A stretch of 58,422 nt of DNA, taken from Clostridia bacterium (GTDB lineage Bacteria > Bacillota > Clostridia > TANB77 > CAG-465). This document shows positions 35,361-44,586 of this stretch, piece after piece; the stretch's first letter is position 1, and every line of letters begins with the position of its first letter. The notes beneath the pieces were generated by a model that was not told the DNA's origin, made no database searches, and saw only the letters and a list, made by a program, of their open reading frames with translations. The stretch is taken from positions 1 through 58,422 of the forward strand of contig JAGAIU010000037.1 in NCBI GenBank assembly GCA_017626395.1. The letters are read 5' to 3'. Made by a program: the position numbers and the translations under genes.

Positions 35361-35642
35361 CTATTTTGTTAAATTTAAAATAACAGCAACATCATATGAA
35401 TTTACAAGGCCATCTTTATTCATGTCATATTTTTCTAATTCTTCTTCTGTTGGTTTGTTATATTTATATATTTCAAAAGCTTTAACTGCATCTTCTTTAG
35501 TATAATATTCTTCTAAGCTTTCTATGTTATCTTTATTAATATTAACGTCTTTATTAGGTTGATATGTAACAGCGAAAACTTGAGAATTCATTACTATTGA
35601 AGTAAGTAAAGCTATGGCTAAGAATTTAATTTTCCCCTTCAT
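35361..35642 (-). CDS. Small secreted dockerin/EF-hand-like protein
   Basis: 93 residues. A signal peptide (IKFLAIALLTSIVMNSQVFA) is followed by a short helical region and a C-terminal calcium-binding loop DMNKDGLVNSYDVAVILNL. The loop follows the dockerin type I half-repeat D-x-N-x-D-G-x-V-N-x-x-D. Only one such repeat is visible, whereas true dockerins have two. It could bind a cohesin weakly or be a solitary EF-hand protein. No cohesin or other cellulosome gene is seen in the window. Confidence 0.72.
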   Translation of the reverse strand: MKGKIKFLAIALLTSIVMNSQVFAVTYQPNKDVNINKDNIESLEEYYTKEDAVKAFEIYKYNKPTEEELEKYDMNKDGLVNSYDVAVILNLTK

Positions 35643-35837
35643 ATATAATTCCCCCTCTTTACAATTAAATTATATCTTAATATATTTAATTGTTCAATTT
35701 TTAATAATAAATTTTCACAAACTTCTTTTTAATATTGCATTTACATTTCTATTCTATTTCAATTTTTTACTTATATTCAAGCAAATCCAGTATTTATGCG
35801 ACTTTTTTTAAAATTAATACTTTAACTTTTCAGTACA

Positions 35838-35867
35838 AAAAAATACCACTATTCTATAGTGGTATTT
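35838..35867 (-). terminator. Terminator of the 35854-37002 gene
   Basis: 12-bp perfect stem AAATACCACTAT (35841-35852) / ATAGTGGTATTT (35856-35867) followed by U. The stop codon lies at the loop. Confidence 0.88.
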
Positions 35868-37002
35868 CAAGTTCATTACTTGGTTGTTGTTTTACATCTA
35901 CATATGTATCTATAACAAATTCTTTAACTCTTCTTTTAGTTACAAGAGCCATAAATTTAGTATCATAATTATATAAATAAACACCCATTTCTTTATCTAT
36001 TTTATAGAAAATTGTGTTATCTACATTTTGAAGTATTTCTATTGATGATGATATTATTTTTGAATTATCTCCCGTTGCAAAATCATAACACCATAAAGTA
36101 TCTTCATCTGCTGCATTTATATAATATAATCTTTTATCTTTAATAAACATGTAACGTTTACCATTTACTTGAGATATTTCTCCTCTATGAGCAACACTTT
36201 TAATATCCGCAACTTTTTCAAGACCATTTCCATCTGTTCCAACTTTATATATCTTATCTTCATGACTTCTATTAACAAAATATATAGTATTTTCATCTAT
36301 GATTGCATATGATACTTTTTCATCACCTGAAATTTTGTTGCTATCTTGTCCATCATAATTTAATCTATATATTGATTTATCTGATGTGGTATGTGTTATT
36401 CCAAAAACATTTTTATCATTAGCAAGAATTTGTTGTACTGATGTTAAATCTGAAGATTTAGTTTCACCAGTAGTTAAATTATATGTTTTTAATCTTTCTT
36501 CATCACCTGAAGTATAGAATATATAGCCATTTTGCACTATATATTTTTTAGCATTATCTTTTATTATTTCTTCAATTTGATATCCATCTCTAGATATTTT
36601 ACAAATAGTTCCTTCCTTTATTCCGTACATACATTCTTCTGTTACACTAATTTGTTCTAAATCACTTGATGGAAGTATACTTTTTTCATCTTCACCAGAA
36701 GATAATATTGAACTTACAGAATATACAGGGTCATATGTATATCCTTCTGTAACAAATAATATACTATAAATTGATTGACTATTTACTTGATCTCCCAATG
36801 TATATTTAAAACTATTATATCTTTTGTATATAATTAACTGTATCACTATATATACAGCTAAGGCCATAAAACTAGCCATTAACATATATGTAATCTTACT
36901 TCTCTTTTTTAGAAGCTTAGAGTTTTTTCTTTTTCTTTTAAGATATTCTTTACGTGAGATCTGTTCGTCTGAATCAAACTGCAATCTCTGCAACGGCTCC
37001 AT
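35854..37002 (-). CDS. Membrane-anchored beta-propeller-like protein (DUF5050-like)
   Basis: About 382 residues. A basic N-terminus (RKEYLKRKRKNSKLLKKRSK) and one membrane segment precede an outside domain of repeated strands such as SIYRLNYDGQDSNKIS, TIYFVNRSHEDKIYKVG, RLYYINAADEDTLWCY and TIFYKIDKEMGVYLY, the DUF5050 pattern. It is similar in plan to the protein at 20.9 kb. Two starts are possible: MEPLQRL after AGAGGGG with tight spacing, or MPIRGE six codons earlier. A consensus promoter ends only about 10 bases before the earlier ATG, so that version would be nearly leaderless. Confidence 0.72.
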   Translation of the reverse strand: MEPLQRLQFDSDEQISRKEYLKRKRKNSKLLKKRSKITYMLMASFMALAVYIVIQLIIYKRYNSFKYTLGDQVNSQSIYSILFVTEGYTYDPVYSVSSILSSGEDEKSILPSSDLEQISVTEECMYGIKEGTICKISRDGYQIEEIIKDNAKKYIVQNGYIFYTSGDEERLKTYNLTTGETKSSDLTSVQQILANDKNVFGITHTTSDKSIYRLNYDGQDSNKISGDEKVSYAIIDENTIYFVNRSHEDKIYKVGTDGNGLEKVADIKSVAHRGEISQVNGKRYMFIKDKRLYYINAADEDTLWCYDFATGDNSKIISSSIEILQNVDNTIFYKIDKEMGVYLYNYDTKFMALVTKRRVKEFVIDTYVDVKQQPSNELEIPL

Positions 37003-37028
37003 CTCCCCTCTTATTGGCATAGGGAAAA

Positions 37029-37057
37029 ATTATATAACAATTAAATATTTTTGTAAA
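37029..37057 (-). promoter_or_regulatory. Sigma-A promoter very close to the start codon
   Basis: -35 TTTACA (37052-37057), 17-bp spacer, -10 TATAAT (37029-37034). The expected start point falls within a few bases of the first possible ATG. Confidence 0.65.
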
Positions 37058-37075
37058 TAATTTTCGACTATTTTA

Positions 37076-37113
37076 TACAAAAAAGTACATACTTATTCTA
37101 GTATGCACTTTTT
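37076..37113 (-). terminator. Terminator of the sortase gene
   Basis: Stem AAAAGTACATACT (37081-37093) / AGTATGCACTTTT (37100-37112 region) with one mismatch and a following U-run on the minus strand. Confidence 0.82.
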
Positions 37114-37119
37114 AAATTA

Positions 37120-37968
37120 TTATCTAGGCATTTCTGTATTTGAAACTAATTTTGCATGTACTACTATTCTTCTTTTTGAATCTGATGTACATGTTGATAA
37201 TGTAATTATTGTATCATCTACACTAACATCTTGATTGTAGTCTCTAACACTTCTACCAAGCATAGTATTTAGATATGTACTATATTGTTCATCATTAATA
37301 AAGTTTGTTGTTAAGTAATAGTTTTCTGGATCATATACATATGATGAGAAAACTTTGTATGTTAATAATCTATAGTCACTTCTATAAATGTCTATTTCTA
37401 CATCTGTTCCTAATGCACCGTTGTATATATTTGTTAAGTCTGCAAACATTAATCCACTTACTATATTATGTCCATAAATTACAGTGTTTTTATCTGTAAA
37501 ATCTGGTGTATTTTTATAATCCATAAAAGGCCAACCAAATTCATTCCAAGTTAAGTCTATTGAATGTCTTAAATATTTGCTATTATCATCTGCTTGAACT
37601 ATTGAATAGTTAACTCCTGTTCCTGGTATTCTAATCCACCCTACAACATCCGGATTATATGCTATTAAAGCTTCAAAATTTATTCCAAATTCTGCCCCGG
37701 GTGCTGCATTTTCTTCTACATCTGAAACACCAGCAAGACTATTTACTTCATTAATTAAGTCATTGCTTTTAAAGTTATTTTTTACCCAATTAAGTAACTC
37801 TTTTCCGGAAAATATAAGGCCTGCTGTACACACAACTAAAATAACTAAAGATATTATTATATCTATTATTTTTCCTGCTTTAGTTTGCTTTTTTTCCTTT
37901 TTATTTCCTTTTCTGGTTTCTTCAACTATAACGTTTTCATCTATCTTTTCTACGTCTTTTTCATCCAT
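37120..37968 (-). CDS. Class B sortase
   Basis: 282 residues. A charged N-terminus rich in Glu and Lys and a membrane segment (IIDIIISLVILVVCTAGLIF) precede the sortase domain. Catalytic residues are visible as His in VIYGHNI, Cys in TLSTCTSD and Arg in KRRIVVHAKL. FGWPFMDYKNTP is the class B loop (usually FMDYRN). Sortases cut a surface protein sorting signal and join it to peptidoglycan. No sorting-motif substrate is seen nearby, so it may be a general enzyme. Confidence 0.92.
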   Translation of the reverse strand: MDEKDVEKIDENVIVEETRKGNKKEKKQTKAGKIIDIIISLVILVVCTAGLIFSGKELLNWVKNNFKSNDLINEVNSLAGVSDVEENAAPGAEFGINFEALIAYNPDVVGWIRIPGTGVNYSIVQADDNSKYLRHSIDLTWNEFGWPFMDYKNTPDFTDKNTVIYGHNIVSGLMFADLTNIYNGALGTDVEIDIYRSDYRLLTYKVFSSYVYDPENYYLTTNFINDEQYSTYLNTMLGRSVRDYNQDVSVDDTIITLSTCTSDSKRRIVVHAKLVSNTEMPR

Positions 37969-38020
37969 AGATATCTACCTCTTTTCTATAAGAAAATTAT
38001 ATACTGAACAAAAAAAATTG

Positions 38021-38830
38021 TCAACCAATTATATTATTTAGTATATATTTTAAATCTTGCTTATTTAATATGACGTCTGCTCCTTGCTTAATTAAAAAAT
38101 TTGAAAAATAACTATTCTTTCTAAATACATTTGATGGAACAACATATATATCTTTTCCTTTTTCTAAAAAACAATTTACTAAGTTTACTATTTTTTCTTC
38201 ATATCTTGCTTCTACAATTACCATTAAATCTATTACATTTAGCATGTAATTATAATATTGTATTATATTAGGTAATATAATACAATTCTCATTGTATATA
38301 TTTTCATCTTTAAAAATATCCATTGCTTTTATTTCTACTGTCTTAAGTTTTATATTTGAATATTCAGTGACAACATTCCAATTTTCAGTATTTGCTATTT
38401 TAGCAAAATAATAAACTACATTTTTAGCAAAATTTGTAAAATATTCATCATAATATATGTATATATTTTTCTTATTAATTTTTATATCATTAGTAGCAAT
38501 AATACAAAAAGGAATGTTGTAGCTGCTAAATTTTATTTTTATAGGATATTCTTTGTCCTCTAATGTAATTATTTTCATGTTATTTTTTAATAATTCTACA
38601 TATTTTTTATTTACTTCTTCTTTTATATTATCTTCACTTAAAAGCTTAATTATACTTTTATCTATATTAACATTTTCTAGCTTTTGATTTAAAAGATTTA
38701 TGTCTTTTGAACTTTCATATAAATTTTTAATGTCATTAAATTTTTTAATTAATTTTTCATATACTTTAATATTAAATTTATTATTTTCATTTGCTATTTT
38801 CTGCAACCATAAAAAATATAATTTATCTAT
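38021..38830 (-). CDS. Degenerate DprA/Smf-like protein with apparent AUA start
   Basis: Similarity to DprA is limited to outlines: an N-terminal DKLYFLWLQKIANENNK segment, IITLEDKEYPIKIKF with IPFCIIATNDI, LMVIVEARYEE, and GKDIYVVPSNVFRKNSYFSN with LIKQGADVILN. The conserved Ser-Gly-x-Ala-Arg-Gly-Ile-Asp loop is absent, so DNA binding in the usual way is doubtful. A strong GGGAGG lies 9 bases before an ATA codon at 38830, while the first standard start (TTG, 38806) has no site and would cut off the conserved N-terminus. I therefore extend the gene to the ATA, tentatively. Confidence 0.55.
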   Translation of the reverse strand: MDKLYFLWLQKIANENNKFNIKVYEKLIKKFNDIKNLYESSKDINLLNQKLENVNIDKSIIKLLSEDNIKEEVNKKYVELLKNNMKIITLEDKEYPIKIKFSSYNIPFCIIATNDIKINKKNIYIYYDEYFTNFAKNVVYYFAKIANTENWNVVTEYSNIKLKTVEIKAMDIFKDENIYNENCIILPNIIQYYNYMLNVIDLMVIVEARYEEKIVNLVNCFLEKGKDIYVVPSNVFRKNSYFSNFLIKQGADVILNKQDLKYILNNIIG

Positions 38831-38855
38831 TTTTGTCTACCTCCCTAAAACGCAT

Positions 38856-38881
38856 AAAAGAAGTACCTAAGTACTTCTTTT
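38856..38881 (-). terminator. Terminator of the rbgA-proS operon
   Basis: 11-bp perfect stem AAAAGAAGTAC (38856-38866) / GTACTTCTTTT (38871-38881) ending in U on the minus strand. Confidence 0.85.
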
Positions 38882-38900
38882 ATTTATTATATTATTTGTA

Positions 38901-40337
38901 TTAATATTGTCTAGCTGCATATACCATATGTTTAGCTTTCTTTCCACAGATTGAACAACATTCTTGGAATTTATCTTCTTCAAATGGTATACATCTAATT
39001 GTTGTAGAGTTTTCTTCTTTTAGTTTATCTTCACAAGCTCTATCTCCACACCACATAATTTTTGCAAATCCTTCATTTTCTGCAAATAATTTTTTATATT
39101 CTTCAAAATCATGTGCAGTAAATGTTCTATTTTTTAAGTTTTCTTTTGCTGATTCAAGCATATTATTTTGAATTTCTACCATTAATTCAGCAATTCTTTC
39201 TTCTAATTTATCTAAAGATACTGTTTCTTTTTCTAATGTATCCCTTCTAAATACAATACATTGATTATTTTCAATATCTTTTGGTCCGATTTCAACTCTT
39301 ACTGGTACTCCTCTTAATTCCCAATAATTGAATTTGAAGCCTGGTGTAACTTCTTTTCTATCATCTAATTCTACACTAAATTTTTTAGATAGTTCAGATT
39401 TTAATTCACCAACTTTTTCTAATACACCTTCTTTTTGTTGTGCAATAGGAACTATTACAACTTGAATTGGTGCTATGTTTGGTGGTAATTTAAGACCTCT
39501 ATTATCTCCATGAGTCATTATAATTCCACCTATAATACGAGTTGTCATTCCCCAAGATGTTTGATAAGCATACTCTAATTTCCCTTCTTTATTTTGGAAT
39601 TTAATATCAAAAGCTTTAGCAAAATGATTTCCAAAATAATGTGATGTTCCAGATTGTAATGCTTTACCATCATGCATCATAGCTTCTATTGTATATGTAG
39701 CTTCTGCACCAGCAAACTTTTCTTTTTCAGATTTTTGTCCCATTATTACTGGAATTGCTAAATAATCTTTACAGAAATCTGCATAAACTTTGTGCATTTG
39801 TAGTGTTTCTTCCATTGCTTCTTCAGCAGTAGCATGGATTGTATGTCCTTCTTGCCATAAAAATTCAGCTGTTCTTAAGAATGGTCTTGTTGTTTTTTCC
39901 CATCTTACAACATTTGCCCATTGATTGTATTTAAATGGTAAATCTCTATATGAATGTAACCATTTAGCATACATTGTACAAATTATAGTTTCAGATGTAG
40001 GTCTAACACATAGTCTTTCTTCTAGTTCTTTTTCTCCACCGTGAGTTACCCAAGCAACTTCTGGTGCAAATCCTTCTACATGCTCTTTTTCTTTATTTAA
40101 TAATGATTCTGGAATTAAACATGGGAAATATGTATTTTTATGTCCTAATTCTTTAAATTTAGTATCTAATACATGTTGTATATTTTCCCATAAAGCATAA
40201 CCATATGGTCTAATTACCATAAATCCTTTTATTGGAGCATAATCTACTAGCTCAGACTTAAGAACGATATCTGTATACCATTTTGCGAAATCGTCCTCCA
40301 TTTTTGTTAAATCTTTTACAAATTCTTTATTTTCCAT
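38901..40337 (-). CDS. proS: Prolyl-tRNA synthetase, archaeal/eukaryotic-type
   Basis: About 478 residues, without the bacterial editing insertion. Class II motifs are seen in FPCLIPESLL, RPTSETIICTMYAKW, RWEKTTRPFLRTAEFLWQEGHT and the C-terminal zinc-binding end GDRACEDKL-CSICGKKAKH. This is the type 3 ProS known from some Bacillota and archaea. The ATG is chosen because GGAAGGA lies about 9 bases upstream; the longer frame starts with TTG. It follows rbgA closely and there is no T-box. Confidence 0.95.
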   Translation of the reverse strand: MENKEFVKDLTKMEDDFAKWYTDIVLKSELVDYAPIKGFMVIRPYGYALWENIQHVLDTKFKELGHKNTYFPCLIPESLLNKEKEHVEGFAPEVAWVTHGGEKELEERLCVRPTSETIICTMYAKWLHSYRDLPFKYNQWANVVRWEKTTRPFLRTAEFLWQEGHTIHATAEEAMEETLQMHKVYADFCKDYLAIPVIMGQKSEKEKFAGAEATYTIEAMMHDGKALQSGTSHYFGNHFAKAFDIKFQNKEGKLEYAYQTSWGMTTRIIGGIIMTHGDNRGLKLPPNIAPIQVVIVPIAQQKEGVLEKVGELKSELSKKFSVELDDRKEVTPGFKFNYWELRGVPVRVEIGPKDIENNQCIVFRRDTLEKETVSLDKLEERIAELMVEIQNNMLESAKENLKNRTFTAHDFEEYKKLFAENEGFAKIMWCGDRACEDKLKEENSTTIRCIPFEEDKFQECCSICGKKAKHMVYAARQY

Positions 40338-40355
40338 TAAATCAAATCCTTCCAA

Positions 40356-41264
40356 TTATACATTTTCTAGACTTATTCTACCAATCTTACCTGCTTTTAG
40401 TTCGTCTAAGAAAATTTTTGAAGCTTTTAATGTATCTACGTTTCCACCAGATACTAAACAGCCTCTTTTTCTTCCAACTAATTCAAGTATATCATAAGAA
40501 TCTAAAGAGTCAATATCTTCTTCATTTATCTTATATTTTTCTAAAAACATAGATTTATACTTGTCGATATTTAATAATGTTTCAATACCTACACAGGCAA
40601 CACCTTCTAAGTCTAATATTTCTTGTTTTATGTTTCCTGTTAATGCAAGTTTTTCTCCTGCATTATTATCATCTAATCTCGGCCACAAAAGGCCGGGTGT
40701 ATCAAGTAAATCTATATTAGCATCTACTCTAATCCATTGATTTCTTACTGTAACCCCTGGTTTGTTAGATACATTTGCTGCATTTCTTTTTGCTATTTTA
40801 TTGATAATAGTTGATTTTCCAACATTTGGAATTCCAGCTATTAGCACTCTATATATTGGTTTGTAGTCAAGTTTTGCTTTTTCTACTTTATCTTTATATG
40901 TTTCTTCACCTTTTTTAGTAATTTCAGAAACTATTTTTTTAATATCTTGAGGATTTGATGAATCTACTGCCAGACATGACTTGTTTTGAGATTCAAAATA
41001 TTTAATCCACTTTTTAGTTTCTTCTTCATCTGCTAAATCTGCTTTATTTAAAACTACTATTCTTTGTTTTTCTTGAGCAAGCTCATCTATAATTGGGTTT
41101 TGGCTTGCAAGTGGTATTCTTGCATCTAAAACTTCTACAACTATATCTATAAGTTTAATAGCTGATTTTATATCATTTTGAGCTTTTACCATATGCCCTG
41201 GATACCAGTTAATGGAAGAAGAAGAAAAACTTTTTTCAGATTTATTTGAGTCATTTTTTTTCAT
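40356..41264 (-). CDS. rbgA: Ribosome biogenesis GTPase RbgA (YlqF)
   Basis: Circularly permuted GTPase for late 50S assembly. N-terminal WYPGHMVKAQNDI, the G4 motif VVLNKADLADEEE ahead of G1 GIPNVGKSTIINK and the G3 region DLLDTPGLLWPR are in permuted order, as in the YlqF family. The start at MKKNDSN follows AAAGGAAAG; the longer frame has no better site. The upstream edge of the gene is the boundary of the accessory region: the next gene, a recombinase, ends only 57 bases away. Confidence 0.95.
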   Translation of the reverse strand: MKKNDSNKSEKSFSSSSINWYPGHMVKAQNDIKSAIKLIDIVVEVLDARIPLASQNPIIDELAQEKQRIVVLNKADLADEEETKKWIKYFESQNKSCLAVDSSNPQDIKKIVSEITKKGEETYKDKVEKAKLDYKPIYRVLIAGIPNVGKSTIINKIAKRNAANVSNKPGVTVRNQWIRVDANIDLLDTPGLLWPRLDDNNAGEKLALTGNIKQEILDLEGVACVGIETLLNIDKYKSMFLEKYKINEEDIDSLDSYDILELVGRKRGCLVSGGNVDTLKASKIFLDELKAGKIGRISLENV

Positions 41265-41320
41265 AAATATACTTTCCTTTCTGAATTTATAATTTACATA
41301 CATTTTATATCAAAATTTTT

Positions 41321-42937
41321 TCAAGTAAGAAATTCATTGTTAATTATATCACAATTTTGTTTATTTATAAAGTCCAATGCCTCAAAATATTTATCTTCAT
41401 CTTTGAATATTACTTTAATATTTCTTTCTTTATCTATTACAATATCCTCTATCAAATCATCAACAATTCTTTTATCAAGTGTTTCAAGTATATTCCCATC
41501 TGAATATTTATTAAGCCACTCGCGATTATTTTCAGATTTAAAATTTATATTTTCAAGTTTCTTATTTAACTTTTTTATTTCATCTTTATTTTCTTTTATC
41601 TTGTTGCTATATTCACTTCTATAATCCCAATATTCATCTTCTGTAATAAAATCGTTTTCTAAATCTTCTTTTACACTTTCTCTTAACATTGCATATTTAT
41701 CAATATTTTTATTACACTCTGTTATTTTATTATTTATAATTTCTAAATCATAGTTAATCTCTTTTTTTGAAAGTATATCTGAAATCTTAATATCAATATC
41801 TTTTATTACATTCTTATAATTATTTATTATATTTAATACATCAGTTTCAAAAGTATTCTTTTTACAAGAATGACTTGTGCAACTTTTTTTATAAAGATAT
41901 GAAGAACAATAATAGTATTCATATCCTTTTGACTTTCTTAATACTAAATTATTTCCACATTCATTACATCTTAAATGCCCAGAAAATAAATCATATTCAT
42001 TATTTTTTTTAGTTCTTGTTGTCCTATCAAAAATAATGTCTTGTACCTTTTCAAAGTCTTCTCTACTTATTATAGGAATATGATGATTTTCAACAACTAT
42101 CCATTCTTCTTCATCTACTTCTAATTCTTTATGAATTTTATGACTTATTTTCTTTCTTTTTCCTTGTATCAAATCTCCTACATAAGTTCTATTTTTTAAT
42201 ATTTTATCAATTTTATTTCTATTCCATTTTTTCATTTCTTCTTTAACTTCATAATTATATGTTGATGAATCAATTTTATATAGTGCTGGTGGCAATACTC
42301 CCAATGAGTTTAATTCTTTTTCAATTTCATTTCTACTTTTACCATCTAACACCATTTTAAATATTTTCTTTACAACTTTTGCAGCCTTTGAATCAACTTT
42401 AAACTTATATTTATTATTTGGGTCTCTGGTATATCCATAAGGTGCTGTTGACCCTATAAATTGTCCGTTTATTCTTTTATTATCTAATACACTTCTAACT
42501 TTATTAGAAATATCTCTTGCATACTCGTCATTCATTAAATTCTTAAAAGGAACAATAACATTATTAACTGATTTAGGGTCTTTAAAACTATCCACATTAT
42601 CATTTATTGCTATAAATCTAACACCATATCTAGGAAATTCTTTTTCAATATAATTACCAACTTCAATATAGTTTCTTCCTAGTCTTGATAAGTCCTTAAC
42701 AATAATGCAGTCTATTTTATTCGTTTTAATATCTTTCATCATTCTTTCAAAATCAGGTCTATCAAAAGTAGTACCAGAATACCCATCATCAATATAGTAA
42801 TCTATTATCTTTAATTCTTTATCATTTGAAATAAATCTTTTTATTAAACTTCTTTGATTACCTATACTATTTGATTCAGATTTATCTCCATCATCTGATG
42901 AAAGTCGTAAATAAACACCTACGTTCCATTTTTTCAT
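41321..42937 (-). CDS. Large serine recombinase (third of three)
   Basis: 538 residues. The N-terminal resolvase domain has the nucleophile serine in VYLRLSSDDGDKSESNSIGNQ and catalytic arginines in VKDLSRLGRNYIEVG. A recombinase domain follows, then a zinc ribbon (LRCNECGNNLV and YYYCSSY) and a long C-terminal coiled coil (residues about 390-480). These are features of integrase-type large serine recombinases. It overlaps the upstream recombinase by 4 bases (ATGA). All catalytic residues are present, so it may help integrate or excise the element beginning here. Confidence 0.95.
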   Translation of the reverse strand: MKKWNVGVYLRLSSDDGDKSESNSIGNQRSLIKRFISNDKELKIIDYYIDDGYSGTTFDRPDFERMMKDIKTNKIDCIIVKDLSRLGRNYIEVGNYIEKEFPRYGVRFIAINDNVDSFKDPKSVNNVIVPFKNLMNDEYARDISNKVRSVLDNKRINGQFIGSTAPYGYTRDPNNKYKFKVDSKAAKVVKKIFKMVLDGKSRNEIEKELNSLGVLPPALYKIDSSTYNYEVKEEMKKWNRNKIDKILKNRTYVGDLIQGKRKKISHKIHKELEVDEEEWIVVENHHIPIISREDFEKVQDIIFDRTTRTKKNNEYDLFSGHLRCNECGNNLVLRKSKGYEYYYCSSYLYKKSCTSHSCKKNTFETDVLNIINNYKNVIKDIDIKISDILSKKEINYDLEIINNKITECNKNIDKYAMLRESVKEDLENDFITEDEYWDYRSEYSNKIKENKDEIKKLNKKLENINFKSENNREWLNKYSDGNILETLDKRIVDDLIEDIVIDKERNIKVIFKDEDKYFEALDFINKQNCDIINNEFLT

Positions 42938-44586
42938 ATAGCCACCTCCAATTCGTTATTAACTGCATTTACTAATCTTTCATATTCATCTTGATACTTA
43001 AACTTAATTGTTAAATTACCACCCTCGTGAACATAAATGCACTCAATTAAATCTTCAATGACTTCTCTTGTTAAACTTTTAATTTTTTTATTTCGTCTAA
43101 AATGTTCAATCCAATATTCATCCTCTTTGATATCTTTTAAACTAATTTCTATTTTTCTTTCATATACTTGTATTTCATTATTTATATTTTCAATACTTTG
43201 TTCATAATCTTTTGAATAATTTATAAACTCATCTTTTGTTATCTTATTTAATTTCCAATCTTCATAAGATGTTTTTTTTAACTTCTTGTACTTTTCTATA
43301 TCATTTTGTAATTTTGATATCTTATATTCATATTCTTCTTTATTTGTAGTATTTTTATTTTCTTTTATTTTTTTAATTGTTTTTTCTATATTTAAAACTG
43401 ATTTTATTTGCATTAAAATAGTTTCAATCACAGTTGAATCTAAATCAGCAGTTCTAATTTTATGTGGTGTACATTTGCCAGAAGTTGTTTTATAATTTCT
43501 GCAATAAAAGTTAGAACATATACGCCCCTCTCTTGTATCTTCCATTTTACACATACTTCTACCACAGTCAGCACACTTAATTTTGTACTTATATATAGTT
43601 AATTTTTCTGGTTTTTTCTTTTTATGATTTCTTTCTTCAATAATTTTTTGAATTTTATTAAAATCATCTTTACATATAATACCCTCGTGAGTCCCCTCTA
43701 CAATTACCCATTCACTTTTAGGTCTATATATCTGTCTATGGTCTTTATAACTAATAGAGCCTGTTCTATTCCAAACTAAATTACCTATATAAATTTCACT
43801 TGTAACCATTTTTCCTATTGTTGATGTACTCCAATGATATATAGCCTCAATTTCTTCTGGATCCATACTTAATTTATATTTTTTTCTTCTCTGAACTTCT
43901 TTCCTACATAAAATACCATTATCATTTAAAAACTTTGCAATTTTAATATGTCCATCACCATTTAATGCCATATTAAATATTTTTCTAACAACCGGTGCTT
44001 CTTCTTCATCAATAATAAGTTGATGTATATTCTCTGGATTTTTCTTATATCCATAAGGACAAGTTCCACCAACCCATTCACCATTTAAAGATTTAGTCAT
44101 CAGAACACTTCTAACTTTATTAGAAATATCTCTTGCATACTCATCATTCATTAAGTTTTTAAATGGAACGATAACATTATTAACTGATTTAGGGTCTTTA
44201 AAACTATCTACATTATCGTTTATTGCTATAAATCTAATATTATATAATGGGAAAATTTGCTCAATATAATTACCAACTTCAATATAATTTCTTCCGAATC
44301 TTGATAAATCTTTTACTATTACAGTATTTACATCACCGTTTACAAGTGCATTAAACATTCTTTTAAACTCCGGTCTATTAAAAGTAGTGCCAGAATATCC
44401 GTCATCAGCATAATAGTCTATTATCTCTATGTTTTCTTCCTTTTTTAAAAAGAACTCAATTATTTGTTTTTGATTTGATATACTATCTGATTCTGCATTA
44501 TCGCCATCTTCTGATGATAATCTACAATATACTGCAACTTTCCATATTTTTTTTTCAGTTTGTATCTTCTTTTTTTTACGAGGCAT
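42934..44586 (-). CDS. Large serine recombinase (second of three)
   Basis: 550 residues. Catalytic serine in VYCRLSSEDGDNAESDSISNQ, arginines in VKDLSRFGRNYIEVG, recombinase domain, zinc ribbon (IKCADCGRSMCKME and RICSNFYCRNYK) and coiled coil. It shares a 40-residue identical block with the third recombinase around INDNVDSFKDPKSVNN, and the DNA there is nearly identical too. The start overlaps the stop of the small recombinase (TAATG). Both large recombinases look catalytically complete. Confidence 0.95.
   Translation of the reverse strand: MPRKKKKIQTEKKIWKVAVYCRLSSEDGDNAESDSISNQKQIIEFFLKKEENIEIIDYYADDGYSGTTFNRPEFKRMFNALVNGDVNTVIVKDLSRFGRNYIEVGNYIEQIFPLYNIRFIAINDNVDSFKDPKSVNNVIVPFKNLMNDEYARDISNKVRSVLMTKSLNGEWVGGTCPYGYKKNPENIHQLIIDEEEAPVVRKIFNMALNGDGHIKIAKFLNDNGILCRKEVQRRKKYKLSMDPEEIEAIYHWSTSTIGKMVTSEIYIGNLVWNRTGSISYKDHRQIYRPKSEWVIVEGTHEGIICKDDFNKIQKIIEERNHKKKKPEKLTIYKYKIKCADCGRSMCKMEDTREGRICSNFYCRNYKTTSGKCTPHKIRTADLDSTVIETILMQIKSVLNIEKTIKKIKENKNTTNKEEYEYKISKLQNDIEKYKKLKKTSYEDWKLNKITKDEFINYSKDYEQSIENINNEIQVYERKIEISLKDIKEDEYWIEHFRRNKKIKSLTREVIEDLIECIYVHEGGNLTIKFKYQDEYERLVNAVNNELEVAI

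Noticed and set aside
30770..40337. T-box leaders for leuS and proS
   Set aside because: Both synthetase genes follow another gene within about 20 bases; no T-box-like specifier stem or antiterminator sequence is visible.
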